From a virus: DNA of 49,781 bases. How positions within the stretch are numbered: the stretch's first letter is position 1; every line of letters begins with the position of its first letter. The notes below the pieces were generated by a model that was not told the origin of the DNA, searched no databases, and was given only the letters and a program-made list of their open reading frames with translations. Shown here one piece after another: positions 31,505 through 41,504 of the stretch. The stretch spans positions 1 through 49,781 of IMG/VR virus record IMGVR_UViG_3300049893_002452; one strand, written 5' to 3'. The position numbers and the translations under genes are program-made.

Positions 31505-32010
31505 CAGCTGCTCCCCTCCGACTCGAAGGCCTGACGCATCCAGACCTCCGCCGTTCCGTCGTTGTCGGCCCCAGCGTTGAACCCGGGCCGCAGGTACAGC
31601 CTGCCCGCCGCGTCGCAGCGCACCGGGATCGGCGCGCAGAACACGTCGCGGATCGGGATGGTCACGCCCTGGGAGTCGTAGGTCACGCGCTCGTCAAGCC
31701 CGCCAGCGGTGAACGCTGAAACCTCCCCGAGACGCGGCTGCATCTGCGCGGCGGACCCAGCGGTGCGCACCATCGCGAACCCGATGATCAGCCAGTGGCG
31801 AACGCCGACAGGAAGCTGCACGACGACCTCCGCGCCTGGGGCGGCGTCGACGATGTCGACCCGGACCCGCACCGTCACCGGCGAGGCAGCACCGCCAGCA
31901 GGGCGGTCAACGCCGGACCCAGGCGGGAAGCTCCCCGCCCCGCCAGCGAGATGCTCCAGAAGCCAGAGCACTCTGTCATTCCAGCTGCGCGGGATGGGGC
32001 GGTCGCTCAT
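31504..32010 (-). CDS. Tail-associated protein of unknown function
   Basis: This 168-residue protein has a helical start (WNDRVLWLLEHLAG), a Gly/Pro-rich link and a beta domain (VRVRVDIVDAAPGAEVVVQLPVGVRHWLIIGFAMV, then IPIRDVFCAPIPVRCD and RLYLRPGF). It lies in the tail cluster after the 589-residue protein. No family recognised. The ribosome site is weak (GGATGC). Confidence 0.55.
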   Translation of the reverse strand: MSDRPIPRSWNDRVLWLLEHLAGGAGSFPPGSGVDRPAGGAASPVTVRVRVDIVDAAPGAEVVVQLPVGVRHWLIIGFAMVRTAGSAAQMQPRLGEVSAFTAGGLDERVTYDSQGVTIPIRDVFCAPIPVRCDAAGRLYLRPGFNAGADNDGTAEVWMRQAFESEGSS

Positions 32011-32019
32011 GGGTGCATC

Positions 32020-33789
32020 CTACAGCGCGGGCACGGACAGCGCCGCGCCACCGAGGTCAACGAACCGTTGCCAGACGCGCAGCGTGACACGCGCCTTGCC
32101 GGGGGAGAAGAACAGCCCCTCGACCGTCGCACGTTCCTGGGTCCACCCGAACTCCGGGTCCGTGAGTTCGACGGTGTCCCCGCGGCGCAGGCGGAAGAAC
32201 GCGGTCGGGAGGGCCTCGTACTCGACGAGATAGGACGGCAGCGCGATGTGCGCGACGAGCCAGTCGGCGACGTACGAAGCCGTCGCATCGTCCGTGATGT
32301 AGATCGACTCGATGGGGTCGGCGTCGCGCTGACCGACGATGTCCTGCGAGTAGGCACAGACCGCCGAGTTCGTTGGGTCGCGCGTGACGACGCCGGTGAA
32401 GACGTCGAGCAGCGGGTCGTACCCGTATCGCACGACGAACGAGTTCTTGATCGCGCTTGCAGTCGAGGCCTGCACGAGCGACCCGCGGTCGATGATCGGG
32501 ACGGCGCCGACGATCAGGTGCATGACCGGAGCCGTCCGGTAGTCGGTGAGAATCGGCCCATACCCTCCGTCTTGCCAGACCATCGAGATCATGGGGTACG
32601 ACTCGCAGATCGCGTTCTCGATGACGTCGAGCAGCGTTCCGGCGTTCCCTCCTCCCCCTGCGTTCGCCAAGAACTTCGGAACCGCCAACGCCGGTGGGAG
32701 CTTCGACTCCGCGACGGCGAACAGCGCATCGTTGACGCCCGAACCGCCGAACGCCCCGTAAGCAACGCATAGCTCGCGGATCATCTTCACGACGTTCAGC
32801 TGCTCGACGGTCGACTCGCTCGTCACCGTCACATGCACCGCGTCCGAGTCGGACCACGCCGTCGCGCCGTTCGTGAAGTTGATGTAGGTGTACCGAACGC
32901 CAGTTGAATCCTGGCCTTCGGTCTTGTTCCACCCGTAGGTTGCATCGCCGGACGTCTTGACGACGCCGTTGACGGTGACGCCGGTGCTGGTGCTGACGAC
33001 CCAATCCGTCCCCGCGGCGACGACGAAGTTCTGCACGCCGACCGCGTTGGTCGTGACCCGCACGGCGGGGATGCGGTTGTAGCTGTTGAGCGCGAGCGGG
33101 ATGCGCCCGCCGATTGCCGAGGAGTGCGGCGTCGTGAAGCGGTCGCTGTTGCCGATGACCCAGGCGGGGAGGCGCGTCTGGCAGAGCTCGCGCGGGTCGA
33201 CGATCTCGAGCTCCATCAGCTCCTTGCCGTGCAACCAGGGGCTGTCCGGCAGCGGAAACAACGCGCCGAACTTGGCGCCGTCGACGATGCCGCGCATCAG
33301 CACGACGCGGTCGCGCCACTCCGCAGGCCCTCGCATCGGGCGCAGATGGACGGACACCTCGGCGAACCCGTGCAGCAGCACGCCGTTGGCGATGAGCTTG
33401 CGCGGGTTCAGCACGCTGGGGTCCATCGTGATCGTCACGCTGCGCGCGCCGCTCGCTCCGTTGCCGAGCGTGTAGTCCTCCGCGAAGTCGGGATGAGCAA
33501 CGAGCCCGCCGATCGCGCTGTGGTCGATGCCCGTCGCCGAGTCAACGATCGCGAGCGGCTCGACGGCGACGCGCGCCCGAACGCCATGCGCGCGCGCGCC
33601 GATGATGATGTCTACGACCATCACCGCGCGAGCGAGCGTGAAGCCTGCGCCGACCGCACCCGCGGTGTGCGCGAGCTGCCCGGTCGTCCCCGACCACTCC
33701 GGGGTCCGCACCGAGACCCCTCCCGGTCGCTCGCCCTGGGTCCAGAGCGTGAACGGCGCGGCAACGTCTGCCGAAACGAAGGTCGCCAC
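32020..33789 (-). CDS. Minor tail/baseplate protein, 589 residues
   Basis: This protein follows the 1078-residue tail protein by two bases. The N-terminal 120 residues are beta-rich (FTLWTQGERPGGVSV), the middle has a PLALNSYNRIPAVRVTT region and the C-terminal half resembles tail proteins with a baseplate-hub-like build (IGGRIPLALN, LLDVIENAICESYP, YEALPTAFFRLRRGDTVELTDPEFGW). The GTG at 33789 follows AGGAG. Role inferred from position after the tape measure gene. Confidence 0.65.
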   Translation of the reverse strand: MATFVSADVAAPFTLWTQGERPGGVSVRTPEWSGTTGQLAHTAGAVGAGFTLARAVMVVDIIIGARAHGVRARVAVEPLAIVDSATGIDHSAIGGLVAHPDFAEDYTLGNGASGARSVTITMDPSVLNPRKLIANGVLLHGFAEVSVHLRPMRGPAEWRDRVVLMRGIVDGAKFGALFPLPDSPWLHGKELMELEIVDPRELCQTRLPAWVIGNSDRFTTPHSSAIGGRIPLALNSYNRIPAVRVTTNAVGVQNFVVAAGTDWVVSTSTGVTVNGVVKTSGDATYGWNKTEGQDSTGVRYTYINFTNGATAWSDSDAVHVTVTSESTVEQLNVVKMIRELCVAYGAFGGSGVNDALFAVAESKLPPALAVPKFLANAGGGGNAGTLLDVIENAICESYPMISMVWQDGGYGPILTDYRTAPVMHLIVGAVPIIDRGSLVQASTASAIKNSFVVRYGYDPLLDVFTGVVTRDPTNSAVCAYSQDIVGQRDADPIESIYITDDATASYVADWLVAHIALPSYLVEYEALPTAFFRLRRGDTVELTDPEFGWTQERATVEGLFFSPGKARVTLRVWQRFVDLGGAALSVPAL

Positions 33790-33791
33790 GG

Positions 33792-36700
33792 CTACTTCTC
33801 CTCGACGAAGTTGAGCGTCATGTCGCCCGTCGTGTGCGCGTCGTTCGACGTCGGGTGGCGCCACCAGCCGACGTTGTCGAGCGCCCCGCCGCTGCGCACG
33901 CGACCGAGCAGCATCGACTCGACGGCGCGCTCGTCGTTGAGCACGAGGGCGAGCGCGCGCTCCTCGTACGACACCTGGGAGAGCAGGTTGCGGAACTTCT
34001 CGCGCCACCGCTCGACGTCGCCGACGACTCGCGCCTGGAGCGTGCGCTGCGACGGCCCCTCCGTGAACGCCCAGCCGATCCCGCTGCGCGTGCGGTAGTG
34101 GGTGACGTTCGGCTGCTCGTCGTCGGAGTGGGCCCAATCGAACGGGACGTCGACGGGGACGTACCGCCCGGCGACGACGGTGCCGAGCTTGTTGTAGCCT
34201 TCCGCCGTGTCCTCGGTGCCGCTAAACCGGATCCGCATGTAGTGCTCGGAGACGGGCGCGCTGTAGAGCTTCACCCCGTGGTCGGCGAAGACGACGAGAT
34301 TGTTTCCGGCTGCGAACCCCTGGGTCGCCAGCGCGACTGTCTCCTCGTCGAACTGCAGAACGTCAGCTGCAAGGTGGCGGGTGACCTTCAACGTGATCCC
34401 GCTCGCCGCGCCCGACGTCGCGCGCACGTAGAACCCGCGCGCGAGCTCGCCGGCCGTCCATCGGAACCCGCCAGCAGGGGTCGTGATGACCATCGTGTTC
34501 CCGTCGACGCTTGCGATCGTCACCGGCGTCGTTCCGGTGCCGAACGCCGTCATGTCGATCGTCTGCGCAGCGGTCGGCGTTGCGAACGCCGTGCTCGAAT
34601 CGTAGTCGACGATGATGTTGCGGTTGTTGCAGCCGAAGACCGCGATGGCGTCGTGGCGCCACCGCCACGTGAGCGCGGCGTTCACGTCGCCGCCGTAGAA
34701 GATCAAGCTCGACGCACCGGTCGTCGTCGAGCGCCACCCGATGCGCGGGCTGTCAACGAACACCGCCGTCGCCGGGTATGCGTAGGCGATGACGCCGTCG
34801 TACTTGTCCCCGCGCGCGCCGCCTGCTCCCGACCACGCGACGTGAAGCCCGTGCTGGACGTATTGCGGAACCGGCGAACACGGTGCGCCAAACAGCCTCG
34901 TCGGCGTGCTGCTGTAGTCGGTGACGGGGAAGGTCTTGTCCATGTTGAGCTGGCGCCCGTCGTTGGTGACCTTGAACTCGCGCCAGTACGACCGCATCGA
35001 CGTCGCCTGCACTTGACCGAGGTGGCCGAACCGGACGAGCGACGTCGCGGCCGCCGCGCCGCTGGTCGCCGTGAACGACCCGGTCGTTTCGGTCCACGTC
35101 TTCGTCGACGTGTTGTACGCCATGAGCTTGCCGAGCGTGCCGTTCACGCCCCAGCGCAAGCGGAGCAGCGTGTACGCACCTGCCGAGCCCGTGTCGATCG
35201 ACAAGCCGGACAACGTCGCGAGCGTCGCGCCTGCGACGTTGTTGAACACGACGATCGACGAACCGGAGATGCGCAGCGAGACGTCGCGCCGTGCGGTGCC
35301 GCCGGCGTTCGCCGCGATGATTCGCACAGCCACATCGTCGGCCGCCGTCGTGCTGTCCGCCGAGTCGAGGCGCACGAAGAACTCGAGGCAGAGCCCGGTG
35401 TCGTGCCACGCGCCAGCGGTGCCGGCTGCGGGGATCTGGTAGTACCGCTGGTCGCCCGCAGCAGACCCCGTGATCGTCAGCACGTCCGGGGAGATCGTGT
35501 CATTGCCGGTCGCGACCGTCGTCAGCGTCCACGCCGTTCCGCCTGCATCCGACGGGCGCCCCTCGCCGACGCTCCAGAAGATGTCGAACAGCGGGGTCGT
35601 GAGCGCGTCGATCGCCTTCGCCGGCCCCCATTCCCCGAGCGTGCGCTCGCTCCACGCCTCCGCGTACCAAGCCGTCCCCGTCGTCTGGTCGGTGCCGGCC
35701 GCCTCGGTCTTGCGCCCGCCGTAGAAGAACCAGCTCGGACCGGCCCAGATTGCGGTCACGCGATCTGCACCCCAATCCGCTCCACTCGGCGCGTTCGCCT
35801 TGAAGTTCGGCAGCCCTCGCCAGCCGTTGCCCGTCAGGTTCGAGACGTCGGCGTACCCCGAACGGGGAGCACGCTTGATCTGCCAGCCGTCGTTGACCGC
35901 AGCAGCTGGCGCGTCGCTCCACCAGACGAACACGTACAACCACGAAGGGTGCCCGCCGAGCGCGATTGCCCGAATCGGGTGCGTATTCACCGCACTCTCC
36001 GTCGTGTCGCCGAGCAGGATGCCGCCGATCGTGCCGGACATTCCGAACCACCGCACTTGGTTCTCCGCACCGACCGACGCGCGCACCGCAGCGACGAGGA
36101 ACGTGCCTGCGTCATCGACTGCGATGATGTCGAACGGCACGCGGTCGTCCGTGTCCGCGGTGTCGCGCACCGTCGGGCCGCCCGAGATGCGCTGCCAGCT
36201 CATTCCGCGGTCGCGGGAGAGCCAGATGTTGAGAAGCCCTGGCGTCGTCCCGTCTGCGAACAACAGCCGGATGAACTCGCCCGAGCGTGCGACGCGAATC
36301 TGCGCCGCCGTCTGGTGGGTCGGGAACGTCGTGTCCGGCGAGAACCGCGCGATGATGCGGTCGCTGACGCACTTCCACGCAGCGGAGTCGGACGGGTCGT
36401 CCCCCGACACGTACACGTCGAAGTCGTGGATGCCGCCAACGAGCACGCGCTGGATGAGCATGATGCGCCCGTCCTCGAGCTCGACCATCGCCGCACCGTG
36501 ATCACCCGTCGCGGCCGAGTTCTCCAGCGTGATATTGAAGCTCGTCCACTGGTCGTAACGTGCGGTGTCGACGTCCCGATATGCGAGGAAGGCGCTCGTC
36601 GAACTGCTGCACCCGTACACGTAGATCCGTCGCGAGCGTTTGTGGTAGACCGACGCGCAGTTGTCGGAACCAGGGTTCGAGGACGTGAATGGCGAGTGGA

Positions 36701-37028
36701 ATCCCCACCAGTACCGAATGTCATCCTTGCCCTGGTACGGGTTGAGCGACGGGTTCGGTGCCGGCGCGAATACGAACTCCGCAGGGTTGGACGAGTTCGT
36801 GCCACCCGCCTTGACGATCACATAGCTCTCGTCGAGTGCGGAGCTCGAAAGCTCGCCCGACTGCTGGGCGACAAGTCGGCCGGCGACGTTGCCGGTTCCG
36901 ACCGTTGACGGGGTTACGACCCCAGGCATCGCGCCCGCCTGCTCCGGTTGGAACTGCGACGGCACCTGACCGAGCCAGGGGTCGGGGACGACGAAGAAGG
37001 CGGACGGCTTGCCAGCAAGATCGGACAC
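33792..37028 (-). CDS. Large minor tail protein with Asp-box (sialidase-like) and lectin-like regions
   Basis: This 1078-residue protein follows the tape measure gene. Its N-terminal half looks like a beta-propeller, with an Asp-box SRDRGMSWQRISG near residue 270 and strand-turn repeats (IRYWWGF, RRIYVYGCSS, GRIMLIQRVL). Residues about 520-690 look like a concanavalin/LamG-type fold. The last 300 residues carry the distal-tail-like YMRIRFSGTED and RTRSGIGWAF. Asp-box propellers occur in sialidases and carbohydrate-binding proteins, so it may bind or trim host surface glycans. The GTG at 37028 has AAGGAGG upstream. Confidence 0.72.
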   Translation of the reverse strand: MSDLAGKPSAFFVVPDPWLGQVPSQFQPEQAGAMPGVVTPSTVGTGNVAGRLVAQQSGELSSSALDESYVIVKAGGTNSSNPAEFVFAPAPNPSLNPYQGKDDIRYWWGFHSPFTSSNPGSDNCASVYHKRSRRIYVYGCSSSTSAFLAYRDVDTARYDQWTSFNITLENSAATGDHGAAMVELEDGRIMLIQRVLVGGIHDFDVYVSGDDPSDSAAWKCVSDRIIARFSPDTTFPTHQTAAQIRVARSGEFIRLLFADGTTPGLLNIWLSRDRGMSWQRISGGPTVRDTADTDDRVPFDIIAVDDAGTFLVAAVRASVGAENQVRWFGMSGTIGGILLGDTTESAVNTHPIRAIALGGHPSWLYVFVWWSDAPAAAVNDGWQIKRAPRSGYADVSNLTGNGWRGLPNFKANAPSGADWGADRVTAIWAGPSWFFYGGRKTEAAGTDQTTGTAWYAEAWSERTLGEWGPAKAIDALTTPLFDIFWSVGEGRPSDAGGTAWTLTTVATGNDTISPDVLTITGSAAGDQRYYQIPAAGTAGAWHDTGLCLEFFVRLDSADSTTAADDVAVRIIAANAGGTARRDVSLRISGSSIVVFNNVAGATLATLSGLSIDTGSAGAYTLLRLRWGVNGTLGKLMAYNTSTKTWTETTGSFTATSGAAAATSLVRFGHLGQVQATSMRSYWREFKVTNDGRQLNMDKTFPVTDYSSTPTRLFGAPCSPVPQYVQHGLHVAWSGAGGARGDKYDGVIAYAYPATAVFVDSPRIGWRSTTTGASSLIFYGGDVNAALTWRWRHDAIAVFGCNNRNIIVDYDSSTAFATPTAAQTIDMTAFGTGTTPVTIASVDGNTMVITTPAGGFRWTAGELARGFYVRATSGAASGITLKVTRHLAADVLQFDEETVALATQGFAAGNNLVVFADHGVKLYSAPVSEHYMRIRFSGTEDTAEGYNKLGTVVAGRYVPVDVPFDWAHSDDEQPNVTHYRTRSGIGWAFTEGPSQRTLQARVVGDVERWREKFRNLLSQVSYEERALALVLNDERAVESMLLGRVRSGGALDNVGWWRHPTSNDAHTTGDMTLNFVEEK

Positions 37029-37037
37029 GCGACCTCC

Positions 37038-40000
37038 TTAGAGGGACCAGGGGGAGAACTTGCCGCGCGTGAAGCCGACGGTCACGCCGCCGGCGCGACG
37101 CATCGCGCGCGATAGGAGCGGCGCGCGACCAAGGCTCGACGCGCGCACCTGTACTGCTTCGAGCAGGCGACCCTCTGCGACGACCGCCAGTTCGATCGCC
37201 GGCGCACCGCCACCAGCACCCGCGCCGGATGCGCCCCAGCTGTGAGCGCCACCGCCTGCCGGGTACGTCTCGCGGCGCAGCCGCTGCGCGTTGCGATCGG
37301 CCGGGAGGATCGCCTCGCCAGGGTGGACCTTGACGCGCATGGGGGCAGGCACGTAGTCGATGCCGCTGTACGCGCTGCCGTCCTCCTTGTCTTTGTTCTT
37401 CCCGCCGCCGATCCCCAGGGCCTTCTTGATGAGGTCGACGAACCCGGTGACAAGGTCGCCCAGCGCATTCCAGATTGCCTTGAACAGCTCTCCGACCATT
37501 TCGGGGAAACGGAAGATCAGTTCGACGACAATCCCCTTGACCAGTGCGCTGATGATTGCCGGTAGCGCCTTGATAATCTCAATCACGAGCGTCGGGATCA
37601 TCAGCACAATCGCAGGGATCAAGTCCGGCAGCGCACGCGACAATGCGATGATGATGTCTGGAATCATGCCGATAATCGTCGTGATGATGTACGGGATCGA
37701 CCCGATCACCGCCATTACAATCTCGGGGATCGCCTCGACAATCGCGATGATGATCTGCGGGATTGCCTCGACGACTGCGAGCACAATCAACGGGATTGCG
37801 TCGACAATCCCGTAGATGAGCGCGGTGATGATCTCCGGCAGCCGCGTGAGGATTGTCGTGATGAGCACCGGGATCGCCTCGACGATCTTCACAATCAGGA
37901 CCGGGATGGCGTCGAGCAGCTGCTCGATCACGTCGGGGATCATGTCGAGGAGGTTGCCGACGATCGTCGGGAGCGCCTCGACGATCGCGACGACGATGTC
38001 CATGACGCCTTCGATGACGGCCGCGATGATGCGAGGCACCGCTGCGATGATCGAGTCAATCAGCGGCGGAAGCGCCTGGATGAGCGCGTCGATCAACACG
38101 GGCAGCTGCTCGACAAAGCTCTCGACGAGCACCGGAATCGAATCGATGATCGCCTGCAGCGCGCCAGGGAGGTATGCGGCGATGGCTTCGACGAGGCGTG
38201 GCAGCTCGTTCGCGAGCGCGGTGATGAGCGCCGGGGCCGCCTCGGCGAACGTCCTCACCATCGACACGGCTTCGTCGACCATCCCGGTGACGACGCCCGA
38301 CGCCGCCGAGGCCGTGCGCGAGGGGCCGAGCCCGGCGACGTTCGCCTGCTGGCCTCCCCGCCCCGCAGCAGCACCGGGGACCTCCCGCCCCGTCTGCTCA
38401 AGGACCGCGGCGACCTCCTCGACCGCATCCATCAGGTTGAACGCGAACCCGGTGATCTCGCCGATCATCCCTGCGATCGAGGAGAACGCGCTGCGAGCGG
38501 CGTTCGAGAGGGCACCGAACGCGGCGGCTCCGATCTTGCCGATGCCGCGCAGCTTCTCGCCGAGCGAGACGGCGCCGTCGCCGTTCTCGTCCAGCTGTTC
38601 CTTCGTGAGCCCGAGCAGGTGACCGATGCCGCGCAACGCCGCAGAGCCGATCGCTCCGAGCGCGCGCAGGTTCGCCATGAACCCGGTCTTCAACAGCTCG
38701 CCGGCACCGACGAGCAGGTCGGTCATCTCGATGCCGCCGCTGCGGTTGCGGTCGAACGCGGTGCGGATCGCGGCCCCGACCTGCTGGAAGCGCGCGGCGA
38801 TGCTGCGCGTCGCTGCGCGGGTCGTATCCGGCAGGTTGCCGATCGCGTCCATCGCATCCTCGACGACGTCGCGCCACGTGACGCGCGTACGCATCGCGGT
38901 GAACTCGAAGGTGTTCAGCGCCTCCCCGAGCTCTCGGCTCATGCCGTAGGAGAACTCCGTGCTGGAGTCGTTCATCGCGGCGAGCATGGACTCGTGGAAG
39001 GCCGCGACTTCGGCCTCGTACTTCTTGCGCTCCTCTGCGTCCTTCGCGAGGATGTCGAGCAGTTCCGCGCGCTGGGCGATCGTCAAGTCGAGTTCGGTCT
39101 GCAGCCTGACCCGCGCGTGCGCGGCGGCGTCCTTCGTTTCCTTCTCGCGCAGCCGCTCGCTCTGGCTCGCCGCTTCTTCCTCTGCGCGCCGCTGCGCGTC
39201 CTTCATCGTCTTCGAGAACTCTGCGACTTCGCGCGACTGGTCGCGCGTGTGTCCGATCGCGCGCTCCGTCTCCTCGACCATCGACCGCTGGGCGATCGCG
39301 GCGTCCCCCTTGAACTTGAGGACCGCCTTGTCCAAGTCCTTGATCTGACCAGCAAGGGCTTCGAACTTGATCTGCGCGTCCTCCATCGTTGCGATGTCGG
39401 TCGCGCCGGTCGCCTTCGCGATCGCCAGCCCGTACGTCTCGGCCGAGATGTTGCCTTCGTCGAACTCCGCGCGCAGGGCCTTCGCTTTGTACCCCATCGC
39501 CTCGAGGTCGTCCGTCGAGACGCCGGTCGCCTTGCTGACCTGCGCCGCGGAGAGCCCCAGCTGTTCGCCGAGCGCGATCGCCTGCTTCGCGAGCCCGGCC
39601 TGTTCGCCGCGCAGCCCTTTGTAGGCGCTCGCGAGCTTCTCCGTCGAGGCGGTGTCCATCGCCTCATCGACCATCGAGGCCGCCGTGCGAAGCTCGCCGC
39701 TGCTCTCGATGAGCTTGCCCTGGCGCACGAGAAGCGCGGCCTGCTCCGCTTCGAGGCTCACGATCTGTTCGAGTTCTGCCTTGCGCGCCTTGCTGACCTG
39801 CTTGCCCGCTGCGATCTGGTCGAGCTCTGCGCTTGCCGCCTGCCGCTGGACGGCGAGCAGCTCCTCCATGTGGGCGATCTGCGCCTGGAACCGCTCGTCG
39901 TTGAGCGCCGCCTGCTTCGTCTGCGCGCTCGTCAGCCGCTCCGCAGCGAGCGTCGCGTCGTTGGTGACCGCGATGTACGACACGACGGCGGCGATGATGA

Positions 40001-41477
40001 CGCCGATCGCGACGACCGCAAGGTACAGCCCGCCGGTCATTGCGGTGATCTCGACGCCGAGCGCGGCGAGCGCCGCCTGCATCCCGAAGACGACGTCGAT
40101 CGCTCCGCCGAGAGCGGATGCGAAGCTCGCGACCTGATTGACGACCCAGATCGCGCCCATGAGCACGGCAATCTCGTCGAGGTACGGGACGAGGCCTGCG
40201 AGCATCGACGCGACCTGCGCGATCCCGTCGGTGAAGTCGACGACCGCCATGATGATGTCGTTGCGGTTGTCGTGCAGCCAAGTCGTGAGCTGGTCGAGCG
40301 CACCGCCGAGCCCGGCTTCGAGCCCGCCGGCGTTGCGCTGGAACGCTGCGCCCAGGTCGTTCAAGAACTCCGTCACCTCGACGAGCAAGTCGCGGAGCGG
40401 CCCGCTGTAGGTGTCGTACACCGACAGCAGGATCTCCTCGAACGAACCGGTCGCCTGCTCCCAGGCCGACGCGACGGTGACCTGCATCTGCGCCGCCGTC
40501 CGTTCGGCCTCGCCGGAGGAGGTCTGCAGCGTGTTGAGGATGCCGTCGAACGATTTCGAGAACTCGGTGTTGGCGTTTACCGCCTGCTGTGCGAGCGCCG
40601 CGACGTTGCCGCCGACCTCGGTTCCGAAGATCGCCATCGCGTCCGACGCGGTGACCCCCTTCTCGCCGACGACCTGCAGGATCTCACCGAAGTTGTGGAG
40701 CTCCGGGTTGATGTCCTTGGCGGTGAGCCCGTACTTGGCGAGCGCGCGTTCGGCCTCCTTCGAGACGTTTGCCGCCATCGACATCGACATGCGGAACGCC
40801 GTCCCCGCCTTGCTCCCCTCCAGCCCGAGGTTCGAGAACATCGCGACGGCCGCGCTCGTCTCCTCCAGCGAATGCCCGAACGACGCGCCGACCGTGCCCG
40901 CGTACGACATCGCGAGGGTCAGGCCCTCCATGTTCAGCTGCGACGTGTTGAGCGCCGCGGTGAAGACGTCGGAGATGCGCGCCGAGTCCGCCGCCGTCAG
41001 CTGGAACTGCGACATCGTCGTCGCGACGATCTTCGTCGCGTCGGCCAGTTCGGACCCGGACGCGGCGGCGAGGGCGAGGGCCGCGCTCGTGCCGCCGATG
41101 ATGTCGGCGGTCCCGAACCCCGCTTGCGCGAGCGACTCCATCGCGCTCGCTGCTTCGCTCGCCGAGAACGACGTCGCCTTGCCGAACTCGCGCGCGGCGT
41201 CCGCGAGCGGCTGCACGGACGCGCCGGCCAGCACGGCGACCTTGTTGATCTGGTGCTCGAAGTCGGCGCCGAGCACGGCGGACGCAGCGGCCATTCCGGC
41301 GATCGCTGCGGCGCCGGCCTCGACGGCGAGCGTGAACTTCCCGGCGATGTTGTCCGTCAGGTCGGTGACGGCACCACCGAAGTCGGCGACGTTGCGCTGC
41401 GCCGCCTTCAAGTCCTTCGCGAACGTGTCGTCCCGCAGGAGCAGGTCGACGAAGAGCTTGCCGAGTGAATCCGCCAC
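37038..41477 (-). CDS. Tape measure protein
   Basis: This 1479-residue protein sets tail length. It has a phage TMP N-terminal region (MADSLGKLFVDLLL, then coiled coil), a TP901-type core (LAQAGFGTADIIGGTSAALALAA, ALNTSQLNMEGLTLAMSYAGTVGASFG), three to four hydrophobic segments (about 430-510), long helical stretches and a run of roughly 11-residue hydrophobic repeats built on AIPxII (residues about 1110-1330). Two EF-hand-like loops are present: DRNRSGGIEMTD (about 909-920) and DENGDGAVSLGE (about 963-974). The GTG at 41477 follows GAGAGG. It stands after the frameshifted chaperones, as in other siphoviruses. Confidence 0.94.
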   Translation of the reverse strand: MADSLGKLFVDLLLRDDTFAKDLKAAQRNVADFGGAVTDLTDNIAGKFTLAVEAGAAAIAGMAAASAVLGADFEHQINKVAVLAGASVQPLADAAREFGKATSFSASEAASAMESLAQAGFGTADIIGGTSAALALAAASGSELADATKIVATTMSQFQLTAADSARISDVFTAALNTSQLNMEGLTLAMSYAGTVGASFGHSLEETSAAVAMFSNLGLEGSKAGTAFRMSMSMAANVSKEAERALAKYGLTAKDINPELHNFGEILQVVGEKGVTASDAMAIFGTEVGGNVAALAQQAVNANTEFSKSFDGILNTLQTSSGEAERTAAQMQVTVASAWEQATGSFEEILLSVYDTYSGPLRDLLVEVTEFLNDLGAAFQRNAGGLEAGLGGALDQLTTWLHDNRNDIIMAVVDFTDGIAQVASMLAGLVPYLDEIAVLMGAIWVVNQVASFASALGGAIDVVFGMQAALAALGVEITAMTGGLYLAVVAIGVIIAAVVSYIAVTNDATLAAERLTSAQTKQAALNDERFQAQIAHMEELLAVQRQAASAELDQIAAGKQVSKARKAELEQIVSLEAEQAALLVRQGKLIESSGELRTAASMVDEAMDTASTEKLASAYKGLRGEQAGLAKQAIALGEQLGLSAAQVSKATGVSTDDLEAMGYKAKALRAEFDEGNISAETYGLAIAKATGATDIATMEDAQIKFEALAGQIKDLDKAVLKFKGDAAIAQRSMVEETERAIGHTRDQSREVAEFSKTMKDAQRRAEEEAASQSERLREKETKDAAAHARVRLQTELDLTIAQRAELLDILAKDAEERKKYEAEVAAFHESMLAAMNDSSTEFSYGMSRELGEALNTFEFTAMRTRVTWRDVVEDAMDAIGNLPDTTRAATRSIAARFQQVGAAIRTAFDRNRSGGIEMTDLLVGAGELLKTGFMANLRALGAIGSAALRGIGHLLGLTKEQLDENGDGAVSLGEKLRGIGKIGAAAFGALSNAARSAFSSIAGMIGEITGFAFNLMDAVEEVAAVLEQTGREVPGAAAGRGGQQANVAGLGPSRTASAASGVVTGMVDEAVSMVRTFAEAAPALITALANELPRLVEAIAAYLPGALQAIIDSIPVLVESFVEQLPVLIDALIQALPPLIDSIIAAVPRIIAAVIEGVMDIVVAIVEALPTIVGNLLDMIPDVIEQLLDAIPVLIVKIVEAIPVLITTILTRLPEIITALIYGIVDAIPLIVLAVVEAIPQIIIAIVEAIPEIVMAVIGSIPYIITTIIGMIPDIIIALSRALPDLIPAIVLMIPTLVIEIIKALPAIISALVKGIVVELIFRFPEMVGELFKAIWNALGDLVTGFVDLIKKALGIGGGKNKDKEDGSAYSGIDYVPAPMRVKVHPGEAILPADRNAQRLRRETYPAGGGAHSWGASGAGAGGGAPAIELAVVAEGRLLEAVQVRASSLGRAPLLSRAMRRAGGVTVGFTRGKFSPWSL

Positions 41478-41504
41478 GTTGACCTCTCGCGAACGAGTGT
41501 AGTC

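Noticed and set aside
33834-36908. 1000-codon plus-strand frame opposite the large tail protein
   Set aside because: Composition is typical of a GC shadow frame. The minus-strand frame shows the Asp-box and tail-like domains.
38619-41468. Long plus-strand frame opposite the tape measure gene
   Set aside because: Low-complexity Arg/Leu/Glu composition and no start context. The tape measure protein is clearly on the minus strand.
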